From an uncultured Clostridia bacterium (lineage in GTDB: Bacteria > Bacillota > Clostridia > Christensenellales > Aristaeellaceae), in the NCBI GenBank assembly GCA_934663625.1, contig CAKUKP010000006.1, forward strand, positions 1-52,315: a stretch of 52,315 nucleotides of DNA, in the 5' to 3' direction. This document shows, piece after piece, positions 7,606 to 15,869 of the stretch. The notes under the pieces were generated by a model, which saw only the letters and a list, made by a program, of their open reading frames with translations, had not been told where the DNA came from and ran no database searches. How positions within the stretch are numbered: position 1 is the first letter of the stretch; each line of letters opens with the position of its first letter. The position numbers were made by a program, and so were the translations under genes.

Positions 7606-8245
7606 GTTTCATCGCCATCCCTTCAGATTTCTTGATATACCTGATCCACGCTTCCAAGCAGTCCATGCGCAAGCTTTGAAGCGCCCTTTCATAGCAATCA
7701 AAGGCTTCGGGATGCACATTCTTCATCCATTTCAGCGTCTTTTTCGGGCCAAAATAGGGACGCCGCATGATATCGCAGAAAATCTCCAGGCTGTCCACCA
7801 GCACCCAATGCCAGCGAAACATGCCTTCGCAATCGCATCGTTTCGCGCGTTCCAGCATTTTGACGCACCAATCGACGTTCGCCTGAATTTCGTCGTCGGA
7901 TTTTGCCGGAAGGTTTTGCAAATAGGTCCGCACATTCGCCTGCAGCGCTTTTCCAATCCCATGCCGATCTGTAAGAATGCGCCCGTCAAAAATCTGAACG
8001 AAGTCCGCGCACGAATAATCGCCTTCAAAATACGCGGAAGGATACACAAATACGTCCAATTGAACGCCGTCTACAAAGGACGTATCATGAAAGTATTCAT
8101 GATTGGACGCAATGACCAACGCGTCAAAATCGCTGTTTAAATTATTCGTCCCATCCGCATATGAGCCATACAGGATCATCGTATGCGGATCGTATTTCTT
8201 CTGAATGTATTCGATAATTCGTTCCAATAAAATCACCCTGTCCAT
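7595..8245 (-). CDS. nucleotidyltransferase-domain protein
   Basis: 216 residues. The N-terminal domain carries the pol-beta-like motif GSYADGTNNLNSDFD with a third acidic residue in QLDVFVYP, as in small nucleotidyltransferases. The C-terminal half is helical (NVDWCVKMLERAKRCD, then RWHWVLVDSLEIF), resembling HEPN-like domains. It may modify a small molecule, tRNA or protein; the substrate is unknown. The coordinates start at the ATG, but a TATAAT box abuts that ATG. A TTG at 8227 with AGGGTGA just upstream is a likelier start. Confidence 0.78.
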   Translation of the reverse strand: MDRVILLERIIEYIQKKYDPHTMILYGSYADGTNNLNSDFDALVIASNHEYFHDTSFVDGVQLDVFVYPSAYFEGDYSCADFVQIFDGRILTDRHGIGKALQANVRTYLQNLPAKSDDEIQANVDWCVKMLERAKRCDCEGMFRWHWVLVDSLEIFCDIMRRPYFGPKKTLKWMKNVHPEAFDCYERALQSLRMDCLEAWIRYIKKSEGMAMKHGG

Positions 8246-8274
8246 ATTATAGCCGAGATTCGCAGGCAGGTAAA
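8246..8274 (-). promoter_or_regulatory. promoter of the nucleotidyltransferase-methyltransferase-LOG cluster
   Basis: On the minus strand TTTACC, 17 bases and TATAAT. The -10 ends at the ATG of the next open frame, which suggests that translation starts further in, at the TTG at 8227. Confidence 0.55.
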
Positions 8275-8350
8275 GTGAACCCTGATGAAATCCAGAATGG
8301 AAAAATCGATGGGTGTGATCATGGGTGTCGCCTCGCTTTATAGGATAGGG

Positions 8351-8794
8351 TCAGGGGTTGTACTTCATCATGTCCAGAAACCATTTCAGTGCCTGACTCT
8401 CCGTAAGGAAGGTCTCAGCCTCCCTATAGCCCCGTTCGCCTTCTACAATACGTTGATACCACCCGTCGGGGCGCTTTTGAATGATCTGCCGGTTATCCGG
8501 ATAGTCTCCGTCATATTGCTTATAGCTAAGGTACTTAAGATGGCCGTCCTCCAACTTCATATCATAAGCAAACCCGGCAGCTTCCGTCTGAAACTTCTCG
8601 ACGGTCATGGGGCTTTTATCCGTCTTATCCCACACAACATTTCCCGGCAGAGCCGTGAGGAGACGCTCCGTGGCACCCACCATCGGAATGCATGGTTCCT
8701 CCGGTGTTCTTTCCTGTACGGCCTCCGACTTTGTCTCATGAACAGGCTGCGCCGCCGGCGCCGGATCCCGTTTCTTCTTCCAAAATAGTTTCAT
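8351..8794 (-). CDS. hypothetical protein
   Basis: 147 residues. It begins MKLFWKKKRDPAPAAQ, followed by a low-complexity acidic stretch to about residue 35 and a compact domain from about 45 (VWDKTDKSPMTVEKF, WYQRIVEGERGYREAETF). No membrane helix or signal peptide is evident and no family was recognised. A ribosome site (AAAGGCGG) precedes ATG. It follows the zinc-ribbon membrane protein gene by about 50 bases on the same strand and probably shares its transcript. Confidence 0.65.
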   Translation of the reverse strand: MKLFWKKKRDPAPAAQPVHETKSEAVQERTPEEPCIPMVGATERLLTALPGNVVWDKTDKSPMTVEKFQTEAAGFAYDMKLEDGHLKYLSYKQYDGDYPDNRQIIQKRPDGWYQRIVEGERGYREAETFLTESQALKWFLDMMKYNP

Positions 8795-8846
8795 GATGCC
8801 ACCGCCTTTATTCGTGGATTTTCCAGCGTATCATTTGTGATATCGT

Positions 8847-9539
8847 TTATACGCTACGGCAAAGCGCATCGTACAGCTCTGCGTGGTTTCTGAATTCACT
8901 CGTAAAGTGGGCGACGATTTTTCCGCCCGAAAGAACGCGGTATTCGATCATGCGATGGCCCTGCTTCCGTTGGGGCGCTGCGTCTATCGCCGCATACGTC
9001 AGCCTGCGCACGATCCTTCCGAAGCGTTTTACAACCATGCAATCGCCGTAGGCTTCTATACTGGTAAACGCCGTTCTTCCCCAGTACCAGCTTTGCCACA
9101 GCGCAGCTGCCAGAAAAAGGGCGCTGACGAGGATGCGCGCTTCCCGCGCCGCAATGGTCGGGCTGAAAGCGATATAACCAGACACAGCCCAAAGTATAAT
9201 GGGCATCCACAGAACGCTGTTTTTGCAATCCGCCCGAACGATCGCTTTTTCTGCTTTAGAATCCGAAGGCCGCCGTTTCGCGCTTCGCTTTTCATTATTT
9301 TTGGGCGGACGAACACACTTTACCATTTCTTCTTCGCAGGCGCCAAATCGCAAATAGTTGGCTCTCGCTTCGTTCAGGGTGATTTCGTGATTGGAACCGC
9401 TCGGTTCGTCATCCGAAGTCATGTACGGATCGTTCTCCCAATAACAAACCGGACAAATATACCCCGCATCCCTGCTCGGCGGAGCTTTATAGGTGAAATA
9501 TCCACAGCACGGACATTGATACCTTTTCAAATATCGCAC
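8847..9539 (-). CDS. CPCC-type zinc-ribbon protein fused to a membrane PH-like domain
   Basis: 230 residues in two parts. Residues 1-75 contain CPCCGYFTY and CPVCYWENDP, the signature of the cysteine-rich CPCC family, in which the two CxxC pairs bind zinc. After a basic linker (KRSAKRRPSDSKAEK), two membrane helices lie at about 107-145, then a beta-rich segment (FTSIEAYGDCMVVKRFGRIV) resembling bacterial PH-like domains. The combination is uncommon. Start is GTG after a GGGGG run; a TTG four codons later would also fit. The role is unknown. Confidence 0.7.
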   Translation of the reverse strand: MRYLKRYQCPCCGYFTYKAPPSRDAGYICPVCYWENDPYMTSDDEPSGSNHEITLNEARANYLRFGACEEEMVKCVRPPKNNEKRSAKRRPSDSKAEKAIVRADCKNSVLWMPIILWAVSGYIAFSPTIAAREARILVSALFLAAALWQSWYWGRTAFTSIEAYGDCMVVKRFGRIVRRLTYAAIDAAPQRKQGHRMIEYRVLSGGKIVAHFTSEFRNHAELYDALCRSV

Positions 9540-9572
9540 CCCCGCAAATTCTGCTTACGACCTTGATTATGA

Positions 9573-9601
9573 ATTATACCATGACTTTGTAAAGTGGTAA
9601 A
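9573..9601 (-). promoter_or_regulatory. promoter of the CPCC-domain gene
   Basis: Minus-strand TTTACC, 17-base spacer, TATAAT, about 35 bases ahead of the start codon. Confidence 0.65.
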
Positions 9602-9658
9602 CCGCTATGATTTCGTGCAAACCGGAGTATTGCAATTTGTACCTCTGTATAACTGCAA

Positions 9659-9697
9659 AAACGTCCTGTCGATGCTTGGACAGGACGTTTTTGCTTA
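9659..9697 (-). terminator. terminator of the GNAT gene
   Basis: A perfect stem AACGTCCTGTC/GACAGGACGTT lies just behind the minus-strand acetyltransferase gene. T runs are present on both sides, so it may work in both directions. Confidence 0.8.
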
Positions 9698-9714
9698 AAA
9701 GCGATGCATTGCGC

Positions 9715-10836
9715 TTACAGCTGCTTCACGAAGCACCTTCTGCGCTTATGGTTTTTATAGTTAAACAGGTTCCACTGGTGCTGAATCTTTACGTTCATCT
9801 CCAGCTGTGGGCCGGTTTCCGCCTTTTTGATGCCGATTTCATGGCAGCCGCGCAGCACCTTATCCATCATCAGGGCGTTTACGCCGGTATTGCGATAATC
9901 GGGATGGACGGCGATCAGGAACAGATCCAGCGTATCATTGTGATGCAGCGCGTGCAGGATATCGATAAATCCGAACGGGAACATATGGCCGTTGTGACGC
10001 TTGATGGCGCTCGCGATGCTGGGCGCCGACACGCCGAACGCCACCAGATCGCCCGCATCGTTTTCCACGAACGCCGCCACCTTGGGATTGACCAGCGGCG
10101 CGAATTTCTTGCTGCACTTATCGATCTGCGCCTGGGAAAGATCCACCGTGCCGTACAGCGGCGCATAGCAAAGATTCACCAGTTCAAATACCTTCGGGAT
10201 GTATTCGGGATACCTTCTGCGCGGCACATCCGCCACGTGCAGCCCCGTCATGCGCGATACGCGCTCCGCCAGCCGGTGCAGGCGATCCACCGTTTTTTCA
10301 TCATATGGCACATCGATCAGGAATTCCACCCAGTCAACGTCCTTCACATAGCCGACGCGCGTCAGCTGATCGATGTAATAGGGATAATTGTAATAGGTGA
10401 TGAACATGCTCTTCTGATCGAAGCCTTCAACCAGCATGCCCTCGCGATCCTGATCGGTAAAGCCCAGCGGGCCGTGCACTTCGGTCATGCCCTTTTCGCG
10501 CGCCCAATTTTCCACGGTGGCGAACAGCGCATCCACGACCTCATCATCATTGATAAAGTCCACCTGCGTAAAGCGCATGCGCTTCGTGCCCCACTTCTGA
10601 TTGGCGGCATGGCTCAGAATCGCGCCGATGCGGCCCACGATTTCCCCATCGCGGTACGCCAGAAAGCAGCGCGCTTCGCTGTATTCAAAAGCGGGATTCT
10701 TTTTGGGATCCCAATCCGATAAATCCTCCGATATCAGGGGCGGCATAAACTGCGGCACATCCTTATAAAGCTTGAAGGGGTATTTCACAAACTTCTTCAG
10801 ATCGGACTTCGTTTTAACCTCTCGGATTTCAACCAT
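9715..10836 (-). CDS. large GNAT-fold acetyltransferase-like protein
   Basis: 373 residues. An N-terminal part (FVKYPFKLYKDVPQFMPPLI) and a C-terminal part (LDLFLIAVHPDYRNTGVNALMMDKVL) contain the acetyl-CoA pocket pattern in weak form (RNTGV in place of RGxGxG). The family occurs widely in Clostridia and Bacteroidetes as a long GNAT-like protein of undefined substrate. The ATG at 10836 is preferred over the GTG three codons upstream because AGGAAG lies 8 bases before it. It is a single-gene unit with its own promoter and terminator. Confidence 0.8.
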   Translation of the reverse strand: MVEIREVKTKSDLKKFVKYPFKLYKDVPQFMPPLISEDLSDWDPKKNPAFEYSEARCFLAYRDGEIVGRIGAILSHAANQKWGTKRMRFTQVDFINDDEVVDALFATVENWAREKGMTEVHGPLGFTDQDREGMLVEGFDQKSMFITYYNYPYYIDQLTRVGYVKDVDWVEFLIDVPYDEKTVDRLHRLAERVSRMTGLHVADVPRRRYPEYIPKVFELVNLCYAPLYGTVDLSQAQIDKCSKKFAPLVNPKVAAFVENDAGDLVAFGVSAPSIASAIKRHNGHMFPFGFIDILHALHHNDTLDLFLIAVHPDYRNTGVNALMMDKVLRGCHEIGIKKAETGPQLEMNVKIQHQWNLFNYKNHKRRRCFVKQL

Positions 10837-10871
10837 ATCGCGCACTTCCTTCCGTATAAGAACCGTATTTC

Positions 10872-10900
10872 AGTATAACACAACTTTCCTTTCTGTGCAA
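10872..10900 (-). promoter_or_regulatory. promoter of the GNAT gene
   Basis: Minus-strand TTGCAC, 17-base spacer, TATACT. Confidence 0.75.
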
Positions 10901-11000
10901 ATCCTTTCTTCATTTTTACGGAAATTTCATGATAATTCGGATTGTTTTTCAATCGGCGAACGCTCTTAACGTAAATCGGAATGCATTTCCCGCGCGATCA

Positions 11001-11009
11001 TGCTATAAT
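11001..11009 (+). promoter_or_regulatory. extended -10 promoter of ddl-murF
   Basis: TGC followed by TATAAT forms an extended -10 element. The -35 region is weak. The start would be about 45 bases before the ddl ATG. Confidence 0.6.
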
Positions 11010-11055
11010 TATGAAGTATACTGGGAAAATCCCTTCGGAAAGGAAGCTATGAAAT

Positions 11056-12102
11056 ATGAAGATCGTTGTATTGTGCGGCGGATTGAGCATGGAGCGCAAT
11101 GTTTCCATCACCAGCGGAACGCTGATCTGCCGTTCCCTGCGCCAGCTGGGACACAAGGCCGTGCTGGTGGATATGTTCTACGGTCTGGAGGATGAACCCA
11201 CGCCCATCGACCGCATCTTTGACGAGCTGCCCGAAATTCACGATGCGAAGGTGGATCGCGCCGCGCCCGATCTGAAAAAGGTGATCGCGGCGCGCAAATG
11301 GAAAAGCCCCAGCAAAATCGGTCTGGGCGTGCTGGAAATCTGCCAGGCGGCGGACGTGGTATTCCTGGGGCTGCACGGCGCGTGCGGCGAGGATGGCCGC
11401 ATTCAGGCGGCGCTGGATCTGCTTGGCGTAAAATACACCGGCAGCGGCTGTCTGGGCAGCGCGCTGGCGATGGATAAGGATCTGACCAAGCGCGTGGTCG
11501 CGCCGCTGGGCGTGCGCACCCCCGCATGGAAAACCGTATCGCTTTGCGAGGAATGCATTTCCGAAATCGCCGCCGATACCGCTTTGCCCGTGGTGGTCAA
11601 GCCCGTGGACAGCGGCTCTTCCATCGGCGTATCGATCGCGCACGATCGCGCGGAGCTGGAAAAGGCGCTGCGGGAGAACATCGAAAACGGCCGCGTGATT
11701 CTGGAACAGTACATTACCGGCCGCGAAATCGATGTGGGCGTGCTGGACGGGCGCAGTCTGCCGTCCATCGAAATCATCCCCAAGACCGGCTTCTATGATT
11801 ACGTAAATAAATATCAGGCGGGCGCGACGGTGGAAATCTGCCCCACGCCCATCGATCCCGCGATCGAACAGAAGCTGCAGGAAACCGCGCTGACCGTACA
11901 TAACGCGCTGGGGCTGCGCGGCTATTCGCGCTCCGATTACATCGTGGACGCGCAGGGCGACGTATATTTCCTGGAGATCAACACCCTGCCCGGCATGACC
12001 CCCACCAGCCTGATGCCGCAGGAGGCGGCGGCGGTCGGCATCGCTTACAACGCGCTGTGCCAGAAGATCATCGATATCGCCATCGCGGAGGATCGCGCAT
12101 GA
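11056..12102 (+). CDS. ddl: D-alanine--D-alanine ligase
   Basis: 348 residues. An ATP-grasp enzyme that joins two D-alanines for the peptidoglycan stem peptide. Visible signatures are LHGACGEDGRIQAALDLLGV near 105-125 (the HGxxGEDG Ddl signature), VVKPVDSGSSIGVSI, and the C-terminal VYFLEINTLPGMTPTSLMP metal and substrate loop. AGGAAG lies 9 bases before ATG. The stop overlaps the murF start (ATGA), coupling synthesis of the dipeptide with the ligase that adds it to UDP-MurNAc-tripeptide. Confidence 0.96.
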   Translation: MKIVVLCGGLSMERNVSITSGTLICRSLRQLGHKAVLVDMFYGLEDEPTPIDRIFDELPEIHDAKVDRAAPDLKKVIAARKWKSPSKIGLGVLEICQAADVVFLGLHGACGEDGRIQAALDLLGVKYTGSGCLGSALAMDKDLTKRVVAPLGVRTPAWKTVSLCEECISEIAADTALPVVVKPVDSGSSIGVSIAHDRAELEKALRENIENGRVILEQYITGREIDVGVLDGRSLPSIEIIPKTGFYDYVNKYQAGATVEICPTPIDPAIEQKLQETALTVHNALGLRGYSRSDYIVDAQGDVYFLEINTLPGMTPTSLMPQEAAAVGIAYNALCQKIIDIAIAEDRA

Positions 12103-13460
12103 GGGCGTTTACGGTTTTGGATGCGCTGCGCGCCGTAGACGGGCGCTTCTTCGGCGATGCGGCGCAGCTGTCCCGCACGATCAACCGCGTGCTGAGCGAC
12201 AGCCGTGCCGTAACCGATAACTGTCTGTTCGTGGCGTTCAGGGGCGAGCGCGTGGACGGCCATAATTTCATGGCGGATTGTCTGGCGCGCGGCGCGGCGT
12301 GCTGCCTTTCCGAGCGCGAACCGGAAAACGAATCGGAAACGCCGTGCATCGTGGTGAAATCCACGCTGGCGGCGATGGGCGCGCTGGCGAAATGGTATCG
12401 ATCCGGATTCGATATTCCCGTGATCGGCATCACCGGCAGCGTGGGCAAAACCACCACGAAGGAAATGATCTCCGCGGTGCTTTCCACCCGTTTGAAAACG
12501 CACAAAACCGAAAAGAACTTCAACAACGAACTGGGCGTTCCGCAGACGATTCTGAACATGCCGGAGGACGCGCAGATCGCTGTGATCGAAATGGGCATCA
12601 GCGATTTCGGCGAAATGACGCGGCTTACCGATATGGTGCGCCCGACCATCGCCGTCATCAGCATCATCGGTGATTCGCATCTTGAATTTCTGCACGATCG
12701 CGCGGGCGTATTGCGCTCCAAGACGGAAATCTTTTCCGGCATGAAGGATACCGATCTCGCCATCTTCAACGGCGATGATGCGCTGCTGCGCACGTTCCGC
12801 GCGCCGGTGCGCGCGATCACCTACGGGCGCGGCGAATGGAATGATTTCATCGCCGAGGACGTGGAAAACCTTGCAGACGGCGGCACAAAAATGATCATCC
12901 GCCACGATGGCGCGCGCCACGCCGTACATATTCCCGCGTTCGGCGAACACATGGTGTACGCGGCGCTGGCGGGCGCGGCGGCGGGCTGGGCGGCAGGGCT
13001 CGGCTGGGATGAAATCATTCGCGGCATCGCGGATTATCAAACCGTGGGTAACCGCGCGCGGCTGATCGATACCGGCAGGATCACCATTCTGAGCGATTGC
13101 TACAACGCCAACCCCAATTCCACCGCAGCGGCACTGAAATCGCTGTCCACACTGAAGGGGCGGCACGTTTGCATTCTGGGCGATATGCTGGAACTGGGCG
13201 AAACCACGAATCAGCTGCATCGCAGCGTGGGCGAAGCGGCGGTGCACAACGGCGTTGAATTGATCATCGCCTGTGGAACGCTGGCAAAGCACATCTTCGA
13301 AGGCGCGCGCGACGCGGGCGGAAACGCAGTCTGCTTCGAATCGAAGGAAGCGCTGTTTGAACACCTCACCGATCTGATCCAGACCGGCGATAACGTGCTG
13401 GTAAAGGCTTCGCATTCCATGGCGTTTGAAAAAATCGTGGAAGCGCTGGAAAAGCTGTAA
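12099..13460 (+). CDS. murF: UDP-MurNAc-tripeptide--D-Ala-D-Ala ligase
   Basis: 453 residues, normal MurF length. The N-terminal uridine-binding domain (SDSRAVTDNCLFVAFRGERV) is followed by the ATP loop GITGSVGKTTTKE (110-122), then EKNFNNELGVPQTILN and the C-terminal domain with DCYNANPNSTAAAL and LGDMLELGETTNQLH, both Mur-ligase hallmarks. It acts in the cytoplasm as the last step of the soluble precursor pathway. The start is the ATG of the ATGA overlap with ddl. A strong terminator follows. Confidence 0.96.
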   Translation: MRAFTVLDALRAVDGRFFGDAAQLSRTINRVLSDSRAVTDNCLFVAFRGERVDGHNFMADCLARGAACCLSEREPENESETPCIVVKSTLAAMGALAKWYRSGFDIPVIGITGSVGKTTTKEMISAVLSTRLKTHKTEKNFNNELGVPQTILNMPEDAQIAVIEMGISDFGEMTRLTDMVRPTIAVISIIGDSHLEFLHDRAGVLRSKTEIFSGMKDTDLAIFNGDDALLRTFRAPVRAITYGRGEWNDFIAEDVENLADGGTKMIIRHDGARHAVHIPAFGEHMVYAALAGAAAGWAAGLGWDEIIRGIADYQTVGNRARLIDTGRITILSDCYNANPNSTAAALKSLSTLKGRHVCILGDMLELGETTNQLHRSVGEAAVHNGVELIIACGTLAKHIFEGARDAGGNAVCFESKEALFEHLTDLIQTGDNVLVKASHSMAFEKIVEALEKL

Positions 13461-13467
13461 GGTATAG

Positions 13468-13517
13468 ATGAAAAAGGCTCTGTGGAAACGCGATTGTGTT
13501 GTTTCACAGAGCCTTTT
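13468..13517 (+). terminator. bidirectional terminator between murF and the zinc-ribbon gene
   Basis: A stem AAAAAGGCTCTGTG pairs with CACAGAGCCTTTTT. With A and T runs on both sides it can end both convergent units. Confidence 0.88.
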
Positions 13518-13528
13518 TGGTTTGAATT

Positions 13529-13768
13529 TCAATCCAGATATTCGTCCACTTCGCTTCTGCCGGGGCGAACGGGGATTTCATGATCGGAAAAGAGTTCGTT
13601 CAGGAACGCCGGATCGCGCGCCAGATCCTTCAGCTTATCGCGGCTGACGACGCTGTTCGTGCCGAGGCACGCCTTGCAGCGATAGCCGCATTCCGGACAT
13701 ACGCAGCCCAGCTCCAGCCCCTCGGATTGATTCATATACGTTCCGCATTCATGACAGCTGCATCGCAT
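13529..13768 (-). CDS. small zinc-ribbon protein
   Basis: 79 residues. Three cysteine pairs are visible (CHEC; CVCPEC; CKAC), enough for one or two zinc sites, followed by an acidic helical tail. GGGGAGG lies 9 bases before ATG. Its start overlaps the end of the NUDIX gene by 20 bases, so it is the last gene of that operon. The function is unknown. Confidence 0.75.
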   Translation of the reverse strand: MRCSCHECGTYMNQSEGLELGCVCPECGYRCKACLGTNSVVSRDKLKDLARDPAFLNELFSDHEIPVRPGRSEVDEYLD

Positions 13769-14246
13769 TTCTGTTTCCTCCCCGAATGATTTCGCCGTTC
13801 AGCACGGCGCGCTTCAATTGTTCGCCCGCATATTCAAGCCGCAGGCGGAAAAACGGCGCATCCTGATCCAGCAGCTTCAAAAAGATGGCGTCGCCCTCCC
13901 AATGCGGCAGGCGCAGCAGAATGGATCGATCGATCCATTCCAGATCCCCTTCGTCGCACTGGATCAGATCGCCGGTAAAACCGTCCGCCGTGAACAGGTG
14001 CATTTCCTCATCTTCGTAAACATCGGATGCGAAATCCACCACGCCGCGATAGCGATAGCGCGTCAGCGTAAGCCCTGTTTCCTCCTTCGCTTCGCGAAGC
14101 AGGCACGCCTCGACGCTCTCCCCCGCTTCGATCCCGCCGCCGATGCCCAGCCACTTATCATGGTTGATATCGTTTTTCTTCCTGGTGCGGTGCAGCATCA
14201 GCACCTGATCGCCGCGATAGATATAGCAAAGCGTGGATCGCCGCAT
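13749..14246 (-). CDS. NUDIX hydrolase (MutT/8-oxo-dGTPase type)
   Basis: 165 residues. The NUDIX box is complete: GGGIEAGESVEACLLREA followed by KEETGL (GX5EX7REUXEEXGU). The opening RSTLCYIYRGDQVLMLHRTRKKND is typical of the MutT/8-oxo-dGTP diphosphatase group, which cleans the nucleotide pool; the exact substrate is inferred. Start ATG at 14246 is chosen because AGGGGAGTG lies 5 bases upstream. A longer in-frame start has no such site. It lies between the DUF3783 and zinc-ribbon genes in the same operon. Confidence 0.9.
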   Translation of the reverse strand: MRRSTLCYIYRGDQVLMLHRTRKKNDINHDKWLGIGGGIEAGESVEACLLREAKEETGLTLTRYRYRGVVDFASDVYEDEEMHLFTADGFTGDLIQCDEGDLEWIDRSILLRLPHWEGDAIFLKLLDQDAPFFRLRLEYAGEQLKRAVLNGEIIRGGNRNAMQLS

Positions 14247-14300
14247 AAAATCACTCCCCTGAAATGCCGCCCGTTGGATCAACGGGCGGCAAAATTATCG

Positions 14301-14681
14301 TTACTTTTTGTTCTGGCTGTGCATGGCGATGTGCTCGCGCAGGATTTCATCGTGCAGGCGCACAGAATCCCAATCGGCGTTGGTATCCGTCAGCACCGCC
14401 TTCAGCGGAATGCCCGGCAGACGATTCTGCCGCATGGCGTTCAAAAAGCCGTTCAGCAGCGCGCCGCTGAAATTCGCCATCAGCAGCATTTCCTCCAGAA
14501 AGCCCGTGCCCGAATAAACCGCGTCGGTGCGGCTGCGCAATCCCGCCAGCGCGCCGATGGGCTGCGCGTAATCCGAAACCGCCACGCTGCGCGCTTTGAT
14601 TTTCAGCTGGCCGCAGATCATCAGAATCTTCAGCTTTCTGGGATTATCCAGATTGTACATCAAAATCTGGGGTGCGTTCAT
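14301..14681 (-). CDS. DUF3783 domain protein
   Basis: 126 residues. The sequence LMYNLDNPRKLKILMICGQLKIKARSV near the start and LPGIPLKAVLTDTNADW near the end fit the DUF3783 family of small Firmicutes proteins of unknown function. AAGGAG precedes ATG by 8 bases. It follows the epimerase-like gene by 12 bases, so both are on one transcript. Confidence 0.75.
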   Translation of the reverse strand: MNAPQILMYNLDNPRKLKILMICGQLKIKARSVAVSDYAQPIGALAGLRSRTDAVYSGTGFLEEMLLMANFSGALLNGFLNAMRQNRLPGIPLKAVLTDTNADWDSVRLHDEILREHIAMHSQNKK

Positions 14682-14693
14682 GCCGGACGCTCC

Positions 14694-15749
14694 TTACGCC
14701 TTATGCGCGATGGACTTGTAATGCTCGATGACATCCTTATCCTCGGTAATTTCGATGGAAATATTGTATTCGCGCGCCTCGCCCGGCTCCAGATAGGTCA
14801 GATTGCCCAGCGCGCGCGCCTCGCTGCGATTCACAACGCCGCTGGTGGTGGGTTCCAGCCCCAGTGCGTATTCGCCCGCACGCATGCACTTCCACTGGCA
14901 CAGGAAGGGCAGATTCTTCGCATCGAAGCGCACGATCGCCGCAACGCCGCGCTTTTCATTGTGCAGCATGGCAAAGCCTTCGCCGTTTTCGGGATATTCG
15001 GTGTGGTAATAGCACTGTTCATCGCGGCCCACGCCCGGCTCTTCCATTTCGAAATAATTATGGATGCCTTCCTGCGCAAATTCGGTGCGGGATTCGATCT
15101 TGCCCGCGTTGAAATACGCCTTCGCGCCTGCGTCCAGCATCGGATAGCCAAAGTTGATGTGATAGATCAGCATCACGGGCTGGGTTTCATAGCTCTGGTT
15201 CACCACGGTATCATGGATGCGCAGACAATCGCGCTCGGTTTCCAGCATGAAATCGCGGTGCATCACCATATCGGTTCCGAACACCTCGGCTTCGTGTACG
15301 CTGCCGGACACCTTCAGCACGCGGTCATCGCCCTCGTAATCCACGCGCGCGCAGACCTGCTCGGCGGGGATATTGTCAAACGGGCCATGCAGACCCAGCT
15401 GCTTGCCCCGATCTTCTCCATTGCCGCCGGCATAGGTGATGCCGCAGGTGGTCAGCATGCCGCCGTAGAACTGCTTCAGGAAGCCGGAAGCGCCTTCCTC
15501 AACATACAGATAGGGCGAACGGATGCCGACCTTATTGTTCAGACCGATGTTCATGCCCTTGTAGCGCAGTGTGGGAATATCCAGACCGCGATCCGCCAGC
15601 ATGGTGATTTGCAGATTTTTGCCGTTGTTCAGCTCCAGCGCGCGCACGCCGCGGTTCGGACCGTCGTTCAGAATCACATCCTGAATGCCGCACAGCGCGT
15701 TGATGTTATTGCAATACTTGCGAAGTTCAAATTCCTGAGATTTTTTCAT
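14694..15749 (-). CDS. aldose 1-epimerase-like protein (DUF4432 family)
   Basis: 351 residues. The pattern is that of galactose-mutarotase-fold proteins of the DUF4432 group: RGVRALELNNGKNLQITMLADRGLDI near the start, GGMLTTCGITYAG and LHGPFDN in the middle, and LMIYHINFGYPMLDAG carrying likely sugar-site residues. It probably binds or mutarotates a sugar or sugar conjugate; the substrate is unknown. AGGAGG lies 9 bases before ATG. It heads a four-gene operon behind a strong promoter with a palindrome in the leader. Confidence 0.85.
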   Translation of the reverse strand: MKKSQEFELRKYCNNINALCGIQDVILNDGPNRGVRALELNNGKNLQITMLADRGLDIPTLRYKGMNIGLNNKVGIRSPYLYVEEGASGFLKQFYGGMLTTCGITYAGGNGEDRGKQLGLHGPFDNIPAEQVCARVDYEGDDRVLKVSGSVHEAEVFGTDMVMHRDFMLETERDCLRIHDTVVNQSYETQPVMLIYHINFGYPMLDAGAKAYFNAGKIESRTEFAQEGIHNYFEMEEPGVGRDEQCYYHTEYPENGEGFAMLHNEKRGVAAIVRFDAKNLPFLCQWKCMRAGEYALGLEPTTSGVVNRSEARALGNLTYLEPGEAREYNISIEITEDKDVIEHYKSIAHKA

Positions 15750-15768
15750 CGCGTTTTCCTCCTGACAA

Positions 15769-15784
15769 ACATACCGCCGTATGT
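15769..15784. promoter_or_regulatory. possible operator (16-bp palindrome)
   Basis: ACATAC-CGCC-GTATGT lies about 10 bases downstream of the predicted start point of the DUF4432 operon, where a bound repressor would block elongation. The regulator is not in the neighbourhood. Confidence 0.5.
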
Positions 15785-15800
15785 AAATTTTACTATATAC

Positions 15801-15829
15801 ATTATAGAATAATGCCTCTGCCGTGTCAA
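15801..15829 (-). promoter_or_regulatory. promoter of the DUF4432 operon
   Basis: Minus-strand TTGACA, exactly 17 bases, TATAAT. Confidence 0.88.
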
Positions 15830-15869
15830 CTTTATTTTGCGGCGGGGGTAGCGCAATGAGGTATCCATT

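Noticed and set aside
14267..14290. Hairpin GCCGCCCGTT/AACGGGCGGC as a terminator between DUF3783 and NUDIX genes
   Set aside because: No U-tract follows on the minus strand and the genes look like one operon. It may only stabilise or attenuate the message.
13818..15812. An open frame of 664 codons on the plus strand
   Set aside because: Antisense to the NUDIX, DUF3783 and DUF4432 genes, which have intact family motifs.
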